DNA from: Sphingomonas sp.
GTDB lineage: Bacteria; Pseudomonadota; Alphaproteobacteria; Sphingomonadales; Sphingomonadaceae
Length of the DNA stretch: 40,969 nt
Direction of reading: 5' to 3'
NCBI GenBank assembly: GCA_030824725.1
Contig: JAPJRE010000001.1
Span: 1 to 40,969 of the forward strand
The notes under the pieces were generated by a model. That model saw only the letters and a program-made list of their open reading frames with translations. It searched no databases and had not been told where the DNA came from. The position numbers and the translations under genes were made by a program. This document shows positions 1 through 8,046 of this stretch, piece after piece; positions within the stretch are counted from its first letter, which is position 1; each line of letters opens with the position of its first letter.

Positions 1-2040
1 CTCGTCGACCAGCACCACGTCGAGCGCGGGCACGTCGGCGTTCACCGGCACATGATATTCGGCGAGGTCGTGGTTGACGAGATGGCCGTCGCGCGGGTCG
101 AACACCAGCTCCTCGGTCAGCGCGCTGCCGATGCCCCACACCATGCCGCCCAGGCACTGCGAGGTCGCGGTCTTCGCGTTGAGCGCGCGGCCGAGCCCGA
201 AGGCGCCGGTCATGCGCCGCACCCGGGTCTCGCCGGTATAGGCGTTGACGCCGACCTCGACGAAGAAGGCGCCGTACATCGCGATGGCGAACTGCTCGTC
301 GATCCCGCCATTCTTGAAATGGCCGGTCTCGGTAAGGTCGGCCTCGAGCAGCTCGGTGAAGGGGATCCGCCGGTTGCCGGTGATCGCCTCGCCGTCCTTG
401 AGCGTGAGATCGGCTTCGTCGACGCCGAGCTGCTGTGCCAGCTGTTCGCGGATCGCCTCGCACGCGGCGAACACCGCCGATCCCGTCGACGCCGCACCCC
501 AGCTGCCGCCTGAGCCCGCACCCGGCGGATACCGCGTGTCGCCCAGCTGGACGAGCACCTTCTCCGGCGGCAGGCCCAGCATCTCGCCCGCGATCTGGCC
601 CAGCACCGTGTAGGTGCCGGTGCCGATGTCGGTCATGTCGCTCTCGACCACCGCGGTGCCGTCGGCGGCGAGCGTCACCTTGGCCTGCGCCTCGTTGAGG
701 TTATGGACGCGGCAGGCGGTCGCCATGCCGGTACCGATCCACCATTCGCCCTCGCGGCGCTGCAGCGGGCGGCGGTCGCTGCCGTCCCAGCCGAAGCGCT
801 CGGCGCCGATCCTGAGGCATTCCGCCAGCCGCCGCGAGCTGTAGGGCAGCCCTTCGCTCGGATGCTGCTCGGGGATGTTGCGCAGCCGCAGCTCGACCGG
901 ATCGATGCCGCTGGCGAGCGCCAGCTCGTCCATCGCCGCTTCGAGGCACTGCATGCCCACCGCCTCGCCCGGCGCACGGACCGAGCCGGCGGTCATCCGG
1001 TGAATGCGGGCGAGGTCGATGCGCAGCGTGCGGTGCGCGCCGCGATAGAGGAACTCGCTCGCCTGCGTCACCGGCTCGGCGAACTTCTCGCCCGGCAGGT
1101 TGGAGACCCAGGCCTCGTGCCCGAAGCCGTCCAGCCGCCCCTCGGCATCGGCGGCGAGGCGAATGCGCTGGCGCGTCTCGGAGCGGCGCATCACGCACTG
1201 GAACACTTGCTGGCGGCTCATCACCACCCGCACCGGCCGCCCGAGCTCGATTGCCGCCACCGCCGCCGCGGTCAGCTCCGCGCTGATGCCAAGCTTGGAT
1301 CCGAAGCCGCCGCCGACATAGGGGGAGATCAGCCGCACCTGCTCGGGCCGGAGGTCCAGCGCGTCAGCCAGTTCCTTCTGGTTGTATTTGAGCATCTGCA
1401 GGCTCGAATGGGCGGTGAGCGTGTTGCCGTCCCATTCGGCGATGCTGGCATGCGGCTCCATCGCAGCGCTGGCATGCCCCTCGGTGGTGTAGGTGACGTC
1501 GACCGCATGGACGGCGTCGCGCATCGCGGCATCGAGATTGCCCTGCTGCACCGGCTCGCCATAGGATTCATGCGCGGCATGACCGTCCTCCTGGGTCAGC
1601 GGCACCTTGGCGGGATCGTCGGCGCGATAGGCGATGCGCAGCCGCGTGGCGGCGTCGCGCGCCTGCTCGAAGGTCTCGGCGACGACAAGTGCTACCGGCT
1701 GGCCGTAGTAATCGACCTTGTGGATCTCGCGCACCGGCGACTTGCCCGCGCCGCCCTGCGCCGAGCGGGTGATCATCCGCGGATCGGCGATCACCGCCAG
1801 CACGCCCGGCATGGCGAGCACGGGCCCGGACTCGATCTCGACGACCTCGCCCCGGCTGATCGTCGAGAGGACCAGCACGCCCTCGGCGCAGTCGATCGGA
1901 TATTCGGCCGCATAGGGCGCGACGCCCGCCGTCTTGGCGCTGCCATCGGGCCGGTCGAGCGGGCGACCGATGATGCCCTGCGCCATCGCATCGAGCCGGT
2001 TGCGCTCATCCGGCTTGTCCATCGTGTACAGGCGAGTCAC
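1..2040 (-). CDS. Molybdopterin-binding large subunit of a xanthine dehydrogenase/aldehyde oxidoreductase family enzyme (3' end outside window)
   Basis: Large Mo-cofactor subunit of a molybdenum hydroxylase that would oxidise aldehydes or N-heterocycles, like PaoC (YagR) of Escherichia coli. The frame is open from the left edge to a GTG start whose bases overlap the stop of the FAD subunit (GTGA, 2037-2040). The N-terminus reads VTRLYTMDKPDERNRLDAMA followed by GRPLDRPDGSAKTAG, the typical opening of the family. About 680 codons are inside the window; PaoC has about 730, so roughly 50 are missing. The last visible residues (EYHVPVNADVPALDV) immediately precede the region that carries the catalytic glutamate (GLGE motif in relatives), so the active-site residue itself cannot be checked. 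Third gene of a three-gene operon with the FeS and FAD subunits. Exact substrate is not predictable. Confidence 0.9.
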   Translation of the reverse strand, partial: MTRLYTMDKPDERNRLDAMAQGIIGRPLDRPDGSAKTAGVAPYAAEYPIDCAEGVLVLSTISRGEVVEIESGPVLAMPGVLAVIADPRMITRSAQGGAGKSPVREIHKVDYYGQPVALVVAETFEQARDAATRLRIAYRADDPAKVPLTQEDGHAAHESYGEPVQQGNLDAAMRDAVHAVDVTYTTEGHASAAMEPHASIAEWDGNTLTAHSSLQMLKYNQKELADALDLRPEQVRLISPYVGGGFGSKLGISAELTAAAVAAIELGRPVRVVMSRQQVFQCVMRRSETRQRIRLAADAEGRLDGFGHEAWVSNLPGEKFAEPVTQASEFLYRGAHRTLRIDLARIHRMTAGSVRAPGEAVGMQCLEAAMDELALASGIDPVELRLRNIPEQHPSEGLPYSSRRLAECLRIGAERFGWDGSDRRPLQRREGEWWIGTGMATACRVHNLNEAQAKVTLAADGTAVVESDMTDIGTGTYTVLGQIAGEMLGLPPEKVLVQLGDTRYPPGAGSGGSWGAASTGSAVFAACEAIREQLAQQLGVDEADLTLKDGEAITGNRRIPFTELLEADLTETGHFKNGGIDEQFAIAMYGAFFVEVGVNAYTGETRVRRMTGAFGLGRALNAKTATSQCLGGMVWGIGSALTEELVFDPRDGHLVNHDLAEYHVPVNADVPALDVVLVDE

Positions 2041-3020
2041 AGCGTACCTCCCGTCGCTTCGCGCAGCACGGCCTTGAGCGTGCGGCGGGTGAGCGGAATC
2101 TTGAAATCGTTGCTGCCCTGCCCGCGGGCCTCGTCGAGCAGCAGCGCGGCGGCCTGGTCGAACAGCGCGTCGGAGGGCGCCTCGCCTTCGAGCAGCGCCT
2201 CGACGCGCGGGTCATGCCACGGCTTGTGCGCCAGCCCGCCAAAGGCGAGCCGCGCCTTGGCGATCACGCCGTCCTCGACCTGGAGCACCGCCGCCACCGA
2301 GACGAGCGCGAAGGCATAGGAGGCGCGGTCACGGACCTTTCGGTACAGTTGAGTCCCGCCCGAGGGTGCCGGCAGCACCACGCCGGTGATCACGTCGCCG
2401 GCTTCAAGGACATTGTCGCGCTCGGGCGTGTCGCCGGGCAGGCGATGGAACTCGCGCACCGGCACCATGCGCTTCTCGCCCTTCGCGTCGTGGATCTCGA
2501 CCGTGGCGTCCAGCGCGGAGAGCGCCACCGCCATGTCGCCCGGATAGGTGGCGATGCAGGCGTCGCTCGCGCCGAGGATGGCATGGATCCGGTTGAACCC
2601 GCCGATCGCAGCGCAGCCGGTGCCGGGTTCGCGCTTGTTGCACGCCTGGCTGAGGTCGTAGAAATAATAGCAGCGCGTCCGCTGGCAGAGATTGCCGCCG
2701 GTGGTCGCCTTGTTGCGCAGCTGGAAGGTGGCCCCTGCCAGAATCGCACGCGCCAGCACCGGATACTGGCCACGGATGCGCGGATCGGCCGCGCAGGCGC
2801 TGTTCGACACCAGCGCGCCGATATGCAGCCCCTCGCCATGCTCCACGATCCCGCCGAGCGGCAGGCGGTTGACGTCGACCAGCGCGCTGGGAGTCTCCAC
2901 CTCCAGCTTCATCAGGTCAAGCAGATTGGTGCCGCCGGCGATCGGCTTGGCGCCGTCGGCGACGAGCAGCTGGCCGGCTTCGCCCAGGCCATGCGCCCGC
3001 TGATAGTCGAAGGGTTTCAT
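2037..3020 (-). CDS. FAD-binding subunit of PaoABC-type molybdenum hydroxylase, with extra [4Fe-4S] cysteines
   Basis: Medium subunit (327 aa) passing electrons between the FeS subunit and FAD. The N-terminus (KPFDYQRAHGLGEA) and PIAGGTNLLDLMK, about residues 26-38, fit the FAD-binding fold of this family (CoxM/XdhB type). Cysteines at about 112, 117, 127 and 136 (LCQRTRC, QACNKR, GTGC) match the four-cysteine insertion that binds a [4Fe-4S] cluster in PaoB (YagS) and 4-hydroxybenzoyl-CoA reductase. This places the enzyme in the PaoB-like branch rather than among classical xanthine dehydrogenases. The start overlaps the stop of the FeS subunit (ATGA, 3017-3020) and the stop overlaps the large-subunit start, so all three genes are translationally coupled. 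Confidence 0.92.
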   Translation of the reverse strand: MKPFDYQRAHGLGEAGQLLVADGAKPIAGGTNLLDLMKLEVETPSALVDVNRLPLGGIVEHGEGLHIGALVSNSACAADPRIRGQYPVLARAILAGATFQLRNKATTGGNLCQRTRCYYFYDLSQACNKREPGTGCAAIGGFNRIHAILGASDACIATYPGDMAVALSALDATVEIHDAKGEKRMVPVREFHRLPGDTPERDNVLEAGDVITGVVLPAPSGGTQLYRKVRDRASYAFALVSVAAVLQVEDGVIAKARLAFGGLAHKPWHDPRVEALLEGEAPSDALFDQAAALLLDEARGQGSNDFKIPLTRRTLKAVLREATGGTL

Positions 3021-3517
3021 GCCTGCGCCTCCGCCACTTCCGCAATCGCCGCGACGATGTTGGAGTACGCACCACAGCGGCAGAGATTGCCGCTCATCCG
3101 CTCGCGGATCTCTTCCTCGGAAAGCTTGGGGCTACCGGCGACATCGTCGCTGACATAGCTGGTCCAGCCCGCCGCGATCTCGTCGAGCATCGCCTTGGCC
3201 GAGCAGATCTGGCCCGGCGTGCAGTATCCGCACTGATAGCCGTCGTGCCGCACGAACGCCGTCTGGAGCGTGTGCGGCGCATCGGGCGTGCCGAGCCCCT
3301 CGATCGTGGTGACGCTGTCGCCGTCATGCATCACCGCAAGGGTGAGGCAGCTGTTGATCCGCTGGCCGTTGAGCAGCACCGTGCACGCGCCGCACTGGCC
3401 GTGATCGCACCCCTTCTTGGTGCCGGTGAGGCCGGCGTCGCGGCGGAGAAAATCGAGCAGACTGGTACGGGGATCGACGTCGAGCGCGTGTTCGACGCCG
3501 TTGATGGTGATGGGCAT
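3017..3517 (-). CDS. [2Fe-2S] subunit of PaoABC-type molybdenum hydroxylase, without a Tat signal
   Basis: Small iron-sulfur subunit (166 aa). The plant-type [2Fe-2S] cluster ligands are at about Cys37, 42, 45 and 57 (GCDHGQCGAC, then SC). The second cluster uses about Cys96, 99, 146 and 148 (CGYC and CRCGAYSN). The segment between Cys99 and Cys146 is longer than in xanthine dehydrogenase, as in PaoA/YagT. Escherichia coli PaoA (about 229 aa) begins with a Tat signal peptide; this protein starts directly at MPITINGVEH. An in-frame TGA lies 15 bases before the ATG, so no longer form exists and the enzyme is inferred to be cytoplasmic. A good ribosome binding site (AGGGAGG) precedes the ATG. 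First gene of the operon. Confidence 0.92.
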   Translation of the reverse strand: MPITINGVEHALDVDPRTSLLDFLRRDAGLTGTKKGCDHGQCGACTVLLNGQRINSCLTLAVMHDGDSVTTIEGLGTPDAPHTLQTAFVRHDGYQCGYCTPGQICSAKAMLDEIAAGWTSYVSDDVAGSPKLSEEEIRERMSGNLCRCGAYSNIVAAIAEVAEAQA

Positions 3518-3559
3518 GCGCGGCCTCCCTGGTCAGGGGGGCGAACGCGCAGGCGTCGG

Positions 3560-3573
3560 GATCGGTCCCGATC
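3560..3573. promoter_or_regulatory. Inverted repeat upstream of the molybdenum hydroxylase operon
   Basis: GATCGG-TC-CCGATC, a perfect 6-base inverted repeat with a 2-base spacer. It lies about 43 bases upstream of the FeS-subunit ATG in the only gap (3518-3597) that could hold the operon promoter. It could be an operator; no regulator is encoded next to it. Low confidence, since short palindromes are common in this GC-rich DNA. Confidence 0.25.
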
Positions 3574-3597
3574 TGGGTTAACAAGAATGGGAGTCGG

Positions 3598-4539
3598 TCA
3601 GTGCCCCTTGCGCGGGAGCAGGTGGAGCAGCCCGGCGACGACCGCGCCGACGACCAGCCCAGCCACCGCCGAGCCCAGCGCATAGACCAGCCATGCGACC
3701 ACGCCGCCCAGCGCGCCCGTCGCCGCCCCGGCGACCTCGGACCAGTGATGCAGCGCATGCGGCACCGCGCCCACGCCGAATTCCTCCAGCCCGTGGAGCA
3801 GGATGCCGCCGCCGACCCAGGCCATCGCCGCGACGCCGATATGCGACAGCGCGGTGAGCAGCACCGGCATCGCCTGGACCAGCCCGCGCCCGAAGCCAGC
3901 CACTGCGCCCGTCGCCCTGCCGCGGCTCAAGTGCAGGCCGATATCGTCCATCTTCACGATCAGCGCGACCACGCCGTACACGCCGATGGTGATCGCGAAC
4001 GCAACCAGCACCAGCGCGCCTGCCCGCGTCACGAACGACATCTCGGCAGGCAGCTGTGCCAGCGCGATCACCATGATCTCGGCCGAGAGGATCAGATCGG
4101 TGCGAATCGCGCCAAGCACCTGGCGCTTCTCCAGCACTTTCGGATCGGTAATCGCAGCGACCTCGTCGCCATGGTGCTCGCCCTTCAGCGCCTCGAGAAT
4201 CTTCTCCGCCGCCTCGAAGCAGAGATAGGTGCCGCCCAGCATCAGGATCGGGGTCAGCGCCCAGGGGGCGAAGGCGCTGAGCAGCAGCGCCAGCGGCAGG
4301 ATCAGGAGCAGCTTGTTGGCGATCGAACCCAGCGCGATCTTGCCGATGATCGGCAATTCGCGATCGGGGGTGAGCCCGACGACATAGCGCGGCGTTACCG
4401 CGGTATCGTCGATCACCACGCCCGCCGCCTTGGCGCCGGCCCTGCCCGCAGCACCCGCCACGTCGTCCAGCGAGGATGCGGCAAGCTTCGCCAGCGCAGC
4501 GATATCGTCCAGCAATGCGACCAGGCCACCCGCCATCAT
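3598..4539 (-). CDS. DUF808 (YedI-like) inner-membrane protein
   Basis: Protein of 313 aa belonging to DUF808 (YedI family), whose function is not established. It begins MMAGGLVALLDDIAALAKLA and carries the family segment DDTAVTPRYVVGL followed by several hydrophobic stretches (roughly residues 75-110, 150-195, 210-250, 270-305), consistent with a multi-pass membrane protein. The stretch GGTYLCFEAAEKILEAL is characteristic. The C-terminus is short and basic (LLPRKGH). It sits between upp and the molybdenum hydroxylase operon on the same strand, with gaps of 96 and 80 bases, so it is probably its own transcription unit. A second ATG follows immediately, so the start could be one codon later. 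Confidence 0.88.
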   Translation of the reverse strand: MMAGGLVALLDDIAALAKLAASSLDDVAGAAGRAGAKAAGVVIDDTAVTPRYVVGLTPDRELPIIGKIALGSIANKLLLILPLALLLSAFAPWALTPILMLGGTYLCFEAAEKILEALKGEHHGDEVAAITDPKVLEKRQVLGAIRTDLILSAEIMVIALAQLPAEMSFVTRAGALVLVAFAITIGVYGVVALIVKMDDIGLHLSRGRATGAVAGFGRGLVQAMPVLLTALSHIGVAAMAWVGGGILLHGLEEFGVGAVPHALHHWSEVAGAATGALGGVVAWLVYALGSAVAGLVVGAVVAGLLHLLPRKGH

Positions 4540-4635
4540 TTCCCCCTTTGGTTTGCTCCCGGCTAGCGGAGATGAAGCGGAAATGCACGCAGGGCGCAGA
4601 GGCTCCGACGGAATTATCCCGGCCCGGCGCTGCGC

Positions 4636-5292
4636 TCAGGCGTGGTCGGTGCCGAAGGCCCGGTCGCCGGCATCGCCCAACCCCGGAAGAATGTAGCTCT
4701 GCGCATTGAGCACGGGGTCCAGCCCCGCCGTCCAGATCCGGACGTCCGGGTGCGCGACGCGCACGGCCGCCACGCCGGGCCGCGCGGCGAGCAGGCAGAC
4801 GAAGCGCAGGTCGCGGGCGCCCGCCGCCTTGAGCCGGTCGAGCGCCGCGATCGCGCTGTTGCCGGTCGCCAGCATCGGATCGACCATCAGGACCGGTCGG
4901 CTGGCGATGTCCGCGGGCGCGTTGAAATAATATTCGATCGCGGCAAGCGTCACGGGATCGCGATAGAGCCCGAGATGGGCGACCGCAGCCTCGGGCAGAA
5001 GATCGAGCAGGCCGTCGGCCATGGCCAGCCCCGCGCGCAGCACCGGCACGATCACCGGCGCCCCGCCGGCCAGCACGGGCGACTCCATCTCGGCAACCGG
5101 GGTGCGGATCGCAACCGGTGCGAGCGGCAAGTCGGCCAGCGCCGCCGCGCCGAGCAGCGCCGCCACGGCGCGGAGCTCGCGGCGGAAGCGCTCGGGCGGC
5201 GTATCCCGGTCGCGCAGCCGCGTCAGGCGATGCTGGACCAGCGGATGGGCGACGATCGTCAGCCCGGCGAGCACATGATCGGGTTCGGCCAT
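4636..5292 (-). CDS. upp: Uracil phosphoribosyltransferase
   Basis: Converts uracil and PRPP to UMP in pyrimidine salvage (cytoplasmic, 218 aa). The PRPP-binding loop reads VDPMLATGNSA near residue 140; most family members have GGSA here, so one glycine is replaced by asparagine. The C-terminal uracil-binding region (PGLGDAGDRAFGT) is intact, as is the N-terminal HPLVQHRLTRLRD. The start was set at the ATG of MAEPDHVLAGLTIVAHPL, which aligns with the usual N-terminus; an upstream in-frame start at 5328 would add 12 residues unlike the family. It is divergent from the esterase gene across a 209-base gap. Confidence 0.95.
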   Translation of the reverse strand: MAEPDHVLAGLTIVAHPLVQHRLTRLRDRDTPPERFRRELRAVAALLGAAALADLPLAPVAIRTPVAEMESPVLAGGAPVIVPVLRAGLAMADGLLDLLPEAAVAHLGLYRDPVTLAAIEYYFNAPADIASRPVLMVDPMLATGNSAIAALDRLKAAGARDLRFVCLLAARPGVAAVRVAHPDVRIWTAGLDPVLNAQSYILPGLGDAGDRAFGTDHA

Positions 5293-5501
5293 GGTCGCGG
5301 TGGTGCGCGATGCACCAGCGGCATGCAAGTCGCGATGGCGCCCGCCGCCGCTTTCCGGCTGCGGCCCCGCGCCGGATATGTTACCGCTACCGTCACCGCT
5401 GGTGGCACGCGTTCACCCGCGGAATCCCGTCGACTCCGGTGCCATCGGAGCGGCGGCAACGAAGCGAAGCAGCCGCGCGACGCGGTGATGGAGGGAGAGC
5501 G

Positions 5502-6572
5502 ATGGGCAAGGGATTTTTCGTGGCGGCCGCCCTGGGGCTGGCAGGGTTCGCCCTCGGTCCGGCACTGGCGCAGGTGCAGACCCGGGTGCCGCCGGTTGTC
5601 GCCGGTGCGCGCCCCGTGACGGTGCAGCGGATCAAGGTCCATTCCCCGGCAATCGCAGGCAATCTGGAGGGCGAGAGCGCCGATCGCGACGTGATCGTCG
5701 TGTTGCCACCCGATTACGCCACCGCCCCCCGCAAGCGCTATCCGGTGGTCTATACGCTGCACGGCTATTCGATCGGCGTCGAGCAATGGATCAAGGAAAT
5801 TCATGTGCCCCAGGTCGTCGAGGGGGGCTTCGCGCTCGGTGCCAAGCCGGTGATCCTCGTGCTGCCGGACAGCAAGACGCTCCACAACGGCTCGATGTAT
5901 TCGAGCTCGCCCACCACGGGCGATTTCGAGCGGTTCGTCGCGCACGATCTCGTCGCCTATATCGACTCGCACTATCGCACGCTGGCGCGGCGCGAGAGCC
6001 GCGGGCTGGTCGGCCATTCGATGGGGGGATATGGCGCGAGCCGCATCGGCATGAAGCACGCCGATGTGTTCGGCGCGGTGTACATGATGAGCCCCTGCTG
6101 CCTCGCCGCGCGCGATAGCAGCCTGCTCGATGCAGCCGCGGTCGCGCAGATCGAGCAACTGCCGACGCGCGAGGCCGCGACCACCCTGCCCTGGGGCCTG
6201 CGGGCGACGCTCGCCGCGGCGGCGGCCTGGTCGCCCAATCCCAAGGCGCCCCCGCTCTATCTCGACCTGCCGATCAAGGACGGCAAGCAGCGCCCCGAGA
6301 TCCTGGCGAAATGGGCGGCGAACGCACCGCTCGCCTTTGTCGATCAACATGTCGGCGACCTGCGGCGCTATCGCGCGATCGCGATCGATGTCGGCGACAA
6401 GGACGGGCTACGCACCGATGCGCAGACGCTGCACGAGGTGCTGGACCGCTATGGCATCGCCAACAGCTTCACCATCTATCCCGGAGACCATACCAGCGCC
6501 GTGGCAGACCGGTTCCAGAACTATGTCCTGCCCTTCTTCAGCAGCAACCTGGCCTTTTCCAGCCAGCGCTGA
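5502..6572 (+). CDS. Secreted alpha/beta-hydrolase, putative esterase (esterase D/PF00756 type)
   Basis: Predicted exported serine esterase, 356 aa. Residues 1-23 are a signal peptide (hydrophobic core FFVAAALGLAGFALG, cleavage after ALA). The alpha/beta-hydrolase core follows, with VVYTLHGYS (oxyanion region, about 83-90), the nucleophile elbow GHSMGG with Ser at about 173, and a C-terminal GDHTS supplying the likely catalytic histidine. The start is the ATG that opens the signal peptide, preceded by GGGAGAG; the frame stays open upstream to 5118 but that stretch has no hydrolase character. This family (tributyrin esterase, S-formylglutathione hydrolase, mycolyltransferase relatives) has varied substrates, so none is assigned. 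Confidence 0.88.
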   Translation: MGKGFFVAAALGLAGFALGPALAQVQTRVPPVVAGARPVTVQRIKVHSPAIAGNLEGESADRDVIVVLPPDYATAPRKRYPVVYTLHGYSIGVEQWIKEIHVPQVVEGGFALGAKPVILVLPDSKTLHNGSMYSSSPTTGDFERFVAHDLVAYIDSHYRTLARRESRGLVGHSMGGYGASRIGMKHADVFGAVYMMSPCCLAARDSSLLDAAAVAQIEQLPTREAATTLPWGLRATLAAAAAWSPNPKAPPLYLDLPIKDGKQRPEILAKWAANAPLAFVDQHVGDLRRYRAIAIDVGDKDGLRTDAQTLHEVLDRYGIANSFTIYPGDHTSAVADRFQNYVLPFFSSNLAFSSQR

Positions 6573-6739
6573 GGGCGGCGTCGCGCGGGGGATCGGAGCC
6601 GGTGGCGGATCGCGTCGCGGGCGGCGTCATGCCAGGTGGGTCGAACGGCTTCGCCCCCCTGGCCCCGCCATCCGTCCTCGCCCGGCAGTTGCTCGATCAT
6701 GTCGCCATCCTCCGCCGCCAGAACGCTGCAATGCGGCAA
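6521..6739 (-). CDS. Possible small protein, convergent with the esterase (doubtful)
   Basis: Open frame of 72 codons in the 203-base gap between the esterase and the photolyase-like gene; its last 52 bases overlap the esterase 3' end on the opposite strand. The product starts MPHCSVLAAEDGDMIEQLPG and contains a Trp/His segment (RPTWHDAARDAIRHRLRS), then a basic C-terminus. A shorter version would start at MIEQLPG (6700). I recognise no family. It is listed only because it is the one open frame filling this gap; it could be spurious. Confidence 0.25.
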   Translation of the reverse strand: MPHCSVLAAEDGDMIEQLPGEDGWRGQGGEAVRPTWHDAARDAIRHRLRSPARRRPQRWLEKARLLLKKGRT

Positions 6740-6775
6740 AGGTTGACGATGTTTTTACCATGATCCAGCAGAAGT

Positions 6776-7984
6776 TTATCCCGCTGCGGCGTTCGGCGTC
6801 CCTACAGCGGTGAGCAGATCGGGAATCTGCTTCGCAAAGGCGAAATAGCCTTTGCCGCAGTGCGGCCACGCCCGCTCGTCCCAGCGGCGGCGATGCTCGG
6901 CGAGCGGCAACTCTGATGTGCTTCGATAGGCATCCAGCGCATCGGCGACGGGGCCAACGGGCGCATAACCCGTCACCATCTGCGCACAGCCCTCCGCCCG
7001 CGCGATCGCGGCCGCAGCATCGAAATCGTCCACCCACGCCGCCGGCGCGTGCCAGTGGCTCGAAGCGCGCTGCAGACCGTCTGCGACTGCGGCAATGTCG
7101 GCAGCACCCCGGCAGTGGCTGCGACAGGCGACCACCCGGCGCACCGGCAAGCCAGCAAGCGCCGATTCCGTTTCCAGCGAGAGATCTTCGGGCGTCAGAA
7201 CGAGCAGGGTCGCCGCAGCGACATCGAGTGGAATTGGTTGCCGCAGGGCATTGCGCTCGACCACCGATGTTTCACGTGGAACAGCCGCGTGATCCGCTAG
7301 CCCCTGCGGATTGAACCGTCCCCCCGTTTGCGCCCGGATGCGCGCGGGATCGGCGAGATAAGCCTTTCCTGCCGTCTGCAGCCCGGCGACCCATCGCCAA
7401 GACAGCGTGTTGGACGCCGGATCCGCATCCACCAGATGCGCGAACATGAAGGCCGCACCCAGCTCCCACGGCAGCCCCAGCGTGAAGATCCAGATCGAGG
7501 CGAACTGCATCCGCGCCCAATTATGGAGATAGCCGGTCTCGCACAGCTCCCCCACCCAGGCGTCGAACGCGTCGATCCCGGTGCGCCCGGTCACCGCCGT
7601 CTGGTGGCCAGCGGGCAGGGTCGATGCCGCATAGCCATCGCAGGCCCGCTGCCAGTCGTGCCAGACGCCAGCATGCTGCTCCAGCCAGCCCTTCCAATAG
7701 GTCCGCCAGAACAATTCGCCGAGGAACTTCGCCGCAGCCTTGGGCCCATGCGCAGCGATGACAGCCCTTGCGACTTCTTCTTCGCTGATCAGCCGGCGCC
7801 GCAACGCCGCAGAGAGACGCGATACCGCCTGATGCTGCCCCGGACCGGCATCGAAATTGCGACGCTCGGCATAGGCGCGGCCCGCCTCGGGCAGGAAAGC
7901 CGCCAGCCGCGCGAGCGCAGCGCTCCGCGACAACGGGAAGTCGAACGACAAGGTCGGCCCACGGCCCGGTGCGGAGAGCAGCAT
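6776..7984 (-). CDS. Photolyase/cryptochrome-like FAD-binding protein with apparently permuted domains
   Basis: Protein of 402 aa. Residues about 45-225 match the FAD-binding domain of photolyases and cryptochromes: WRTYWKGWLEQH (about 93-104), TGRTGIDAFDAWV (132-144), TGYLHNWARM (150-159) and DADPASN followed by WRWVAG (186-201), the segment whose Asn faces flavin N5 in photolyases. The usual N-terminal alpha/beta antenna domain (about 130 residues) is absent. Instead residues about 255-390 look like a small alpha/beta domain (LLVLTPEDLS strand, later EGCAQMVTGY, ending GYFAFAKQIPDLL). That resembles the antenna domain moved to the C-terminus. Photorepair, signalling or another flavin function are all possible. 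A parS-like site lies inside the gene. It follows parB on the same strand after 62 bases. Confidence 0.8.
   Translation of the reverse strand: MLLSAPGRGPTLSFDFPLSRSAALARLAAFLPEAGRAYAERRNFDAGPGQHQAVSRLSAALRRRLISEEEVARAVIAAHGPKAAAKFLGELFWRTYWKGWLEQHAGVWHDWQRACDGYAASTLPAGHQTAVTGRTGIDAFDAWVGELCETGYLHNWARMQFASIWIFTLGLPWELGAAFMFAHLVDADPASNTLSWRWVAGLQTAGKAYLADPARIRAQTGGRFNPQGLADHAAVPRETSVVERNALRQPIPLDVAAATLLVLTPEDLSLETESALAGLPVRRVVACRSHCRGAADIAAVADGLQRASSHWHAPAAWVDDFDAAAAIARAEGCAQMVTGYAPVGPVADALDAYRSTSELPLAEHRRRWDERAWPHCGKGYFAFAKQIPDLLTAVGTPNAAAG
7268..7283. promoter_or_regulatory. parS-like centromere site (inside photolyase-like gene)
   Basis: TGTTTCACGTGGAACA differs at one position from the consensus parS TGTTTCACGTGAAACA and is near-palindromic. 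It encodes part of AVPRETS in the photolyase-like protein. It would load ParB (encoded 0.8 kb away) for chromosome segregation. Confidence 0.85.
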
Positions 7985-8046
7985 GATGATATGCTGCCAC
8001 GCGATTCTACAGGGTCAAACCTGCCACTAGGGGCAGCGGAACCGGA

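Noticed and set aside
703..2319. Open frame of 538 codons on the plus strand
   Set aside because: It is antisense to the molybdenum hydroxylase large and FAD subunits, is rich in Arg, Gly, His and Asp repeats, and has no domain; a by-product of high GC codon use.
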